Shown: positions 6,073-6,121 of the stretch, piece by piece
Layout: every line of letters starts with the position of its first letter
Position numbering within the stretch: the first letter of the stretch is position 1
Assembly: GCA_009920585.1 (NCBI GenBank)
Contig: RFZT01000154.1
Location: 1 to 6,121 of the forward strand
Direction: 5' to 3'
Length of the DNA: 6,121 nt
Source: a bacterium
GTDB taxonomy: Bacteria > Verrucomicrobiota > Verrucomicrobiia > Chthoniobacterales > Terrimicrobiaceae
Made by a program: the position numbers and the translations under genes
The notes under the pieces: model-generated
Databases searched by the model: none
The model's input: only the letters and a program-made list of their open reading frames with translations
What the model was told of the DNA's origin: nothing

Positions 6073-6121
6073 GGAAGCGAGCGACCGGAATAAAACCCAA
6101 GCCTTTTTGGATTCTGTTCTT

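Noticed and set aside
6017..6100. 28-residue N-terminal extension of the DUF362 protein from TTG
   Set aside because: It would place a basic, non-conserved stretch before the signal peptide and overlap the only promoter-like hexamer; the ATG at 6016 is simpler.

Overview
The window is a piece of bacterial chromosome. By hand count the large minus-strand genes run at roughly 55-62% GC in the blocks sampled, against about 47% for the small gene at the left. The lineage is not certain. The starts lack recognisable Shine-Dalgarno sequences, a short exported DUF362 protein is present, and a phosphatase is fused to serine hydroxymethyltransferase. I would guess Verrucomicrobiota or a related PVC-group bacterium, but no rRNA or other lineage marker is present to prove it.

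Layout: (1) Bases 1-131 are AT-rich upstream sequence with one candidate -10 element. (2) A small plus-strand gene (132-449) encodes a membrane-anchored or lipid-anchored SH3b-domain protein. (3) A 246-base convergent intergenic region (450-695) carries a long hairpin ending in seven T residues, a convincing intrinsic terminator for the plus-strand gene. (4) A minus-strand gene (2423 to 696) encodes a 575-residue fusion of a low-molecular-weight protein-tyrosine-phosphatase-like domain with a complete serine hydroxymethyltransferase (GlyA). It has its own strong sigma-70-like promoter, placed so close to the ATG that the transcript should be almost leaderless. (5) Upstream of it, two minus-strand genes form a tightly coupled pair. 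One is an exported DUF362 protein (6016 to 4877). The other is a 784-residue Ski2/Suv3-like superfamily 2 helicase (4880 to 2526). The stop of the first and the start of the second share an ATGA.

The glyA fusion supplies glycine and methylene-tetrahydrofolate. Its phosphatase domain recalls the Bacillus subtilis ywlE-rpiB-ywlG-glyA gene order, so the fusion may be a physical form of a conserved neighbourhood. The helicase has an unusual motif II (DEYQ followed by MISD) and motif III (SGS), plus a C-terminal half of nearly 400 residues that I cannot assign. I see no mobile element that can be called with confidence, no CRISPR array, and no tRNA or rRNA gene. The most notable items are the phosphatase-SHMT fusion with its near-leaderless promoter and the helicase with mixed Ski2/Suv3 signatures coupled to an exported protein.
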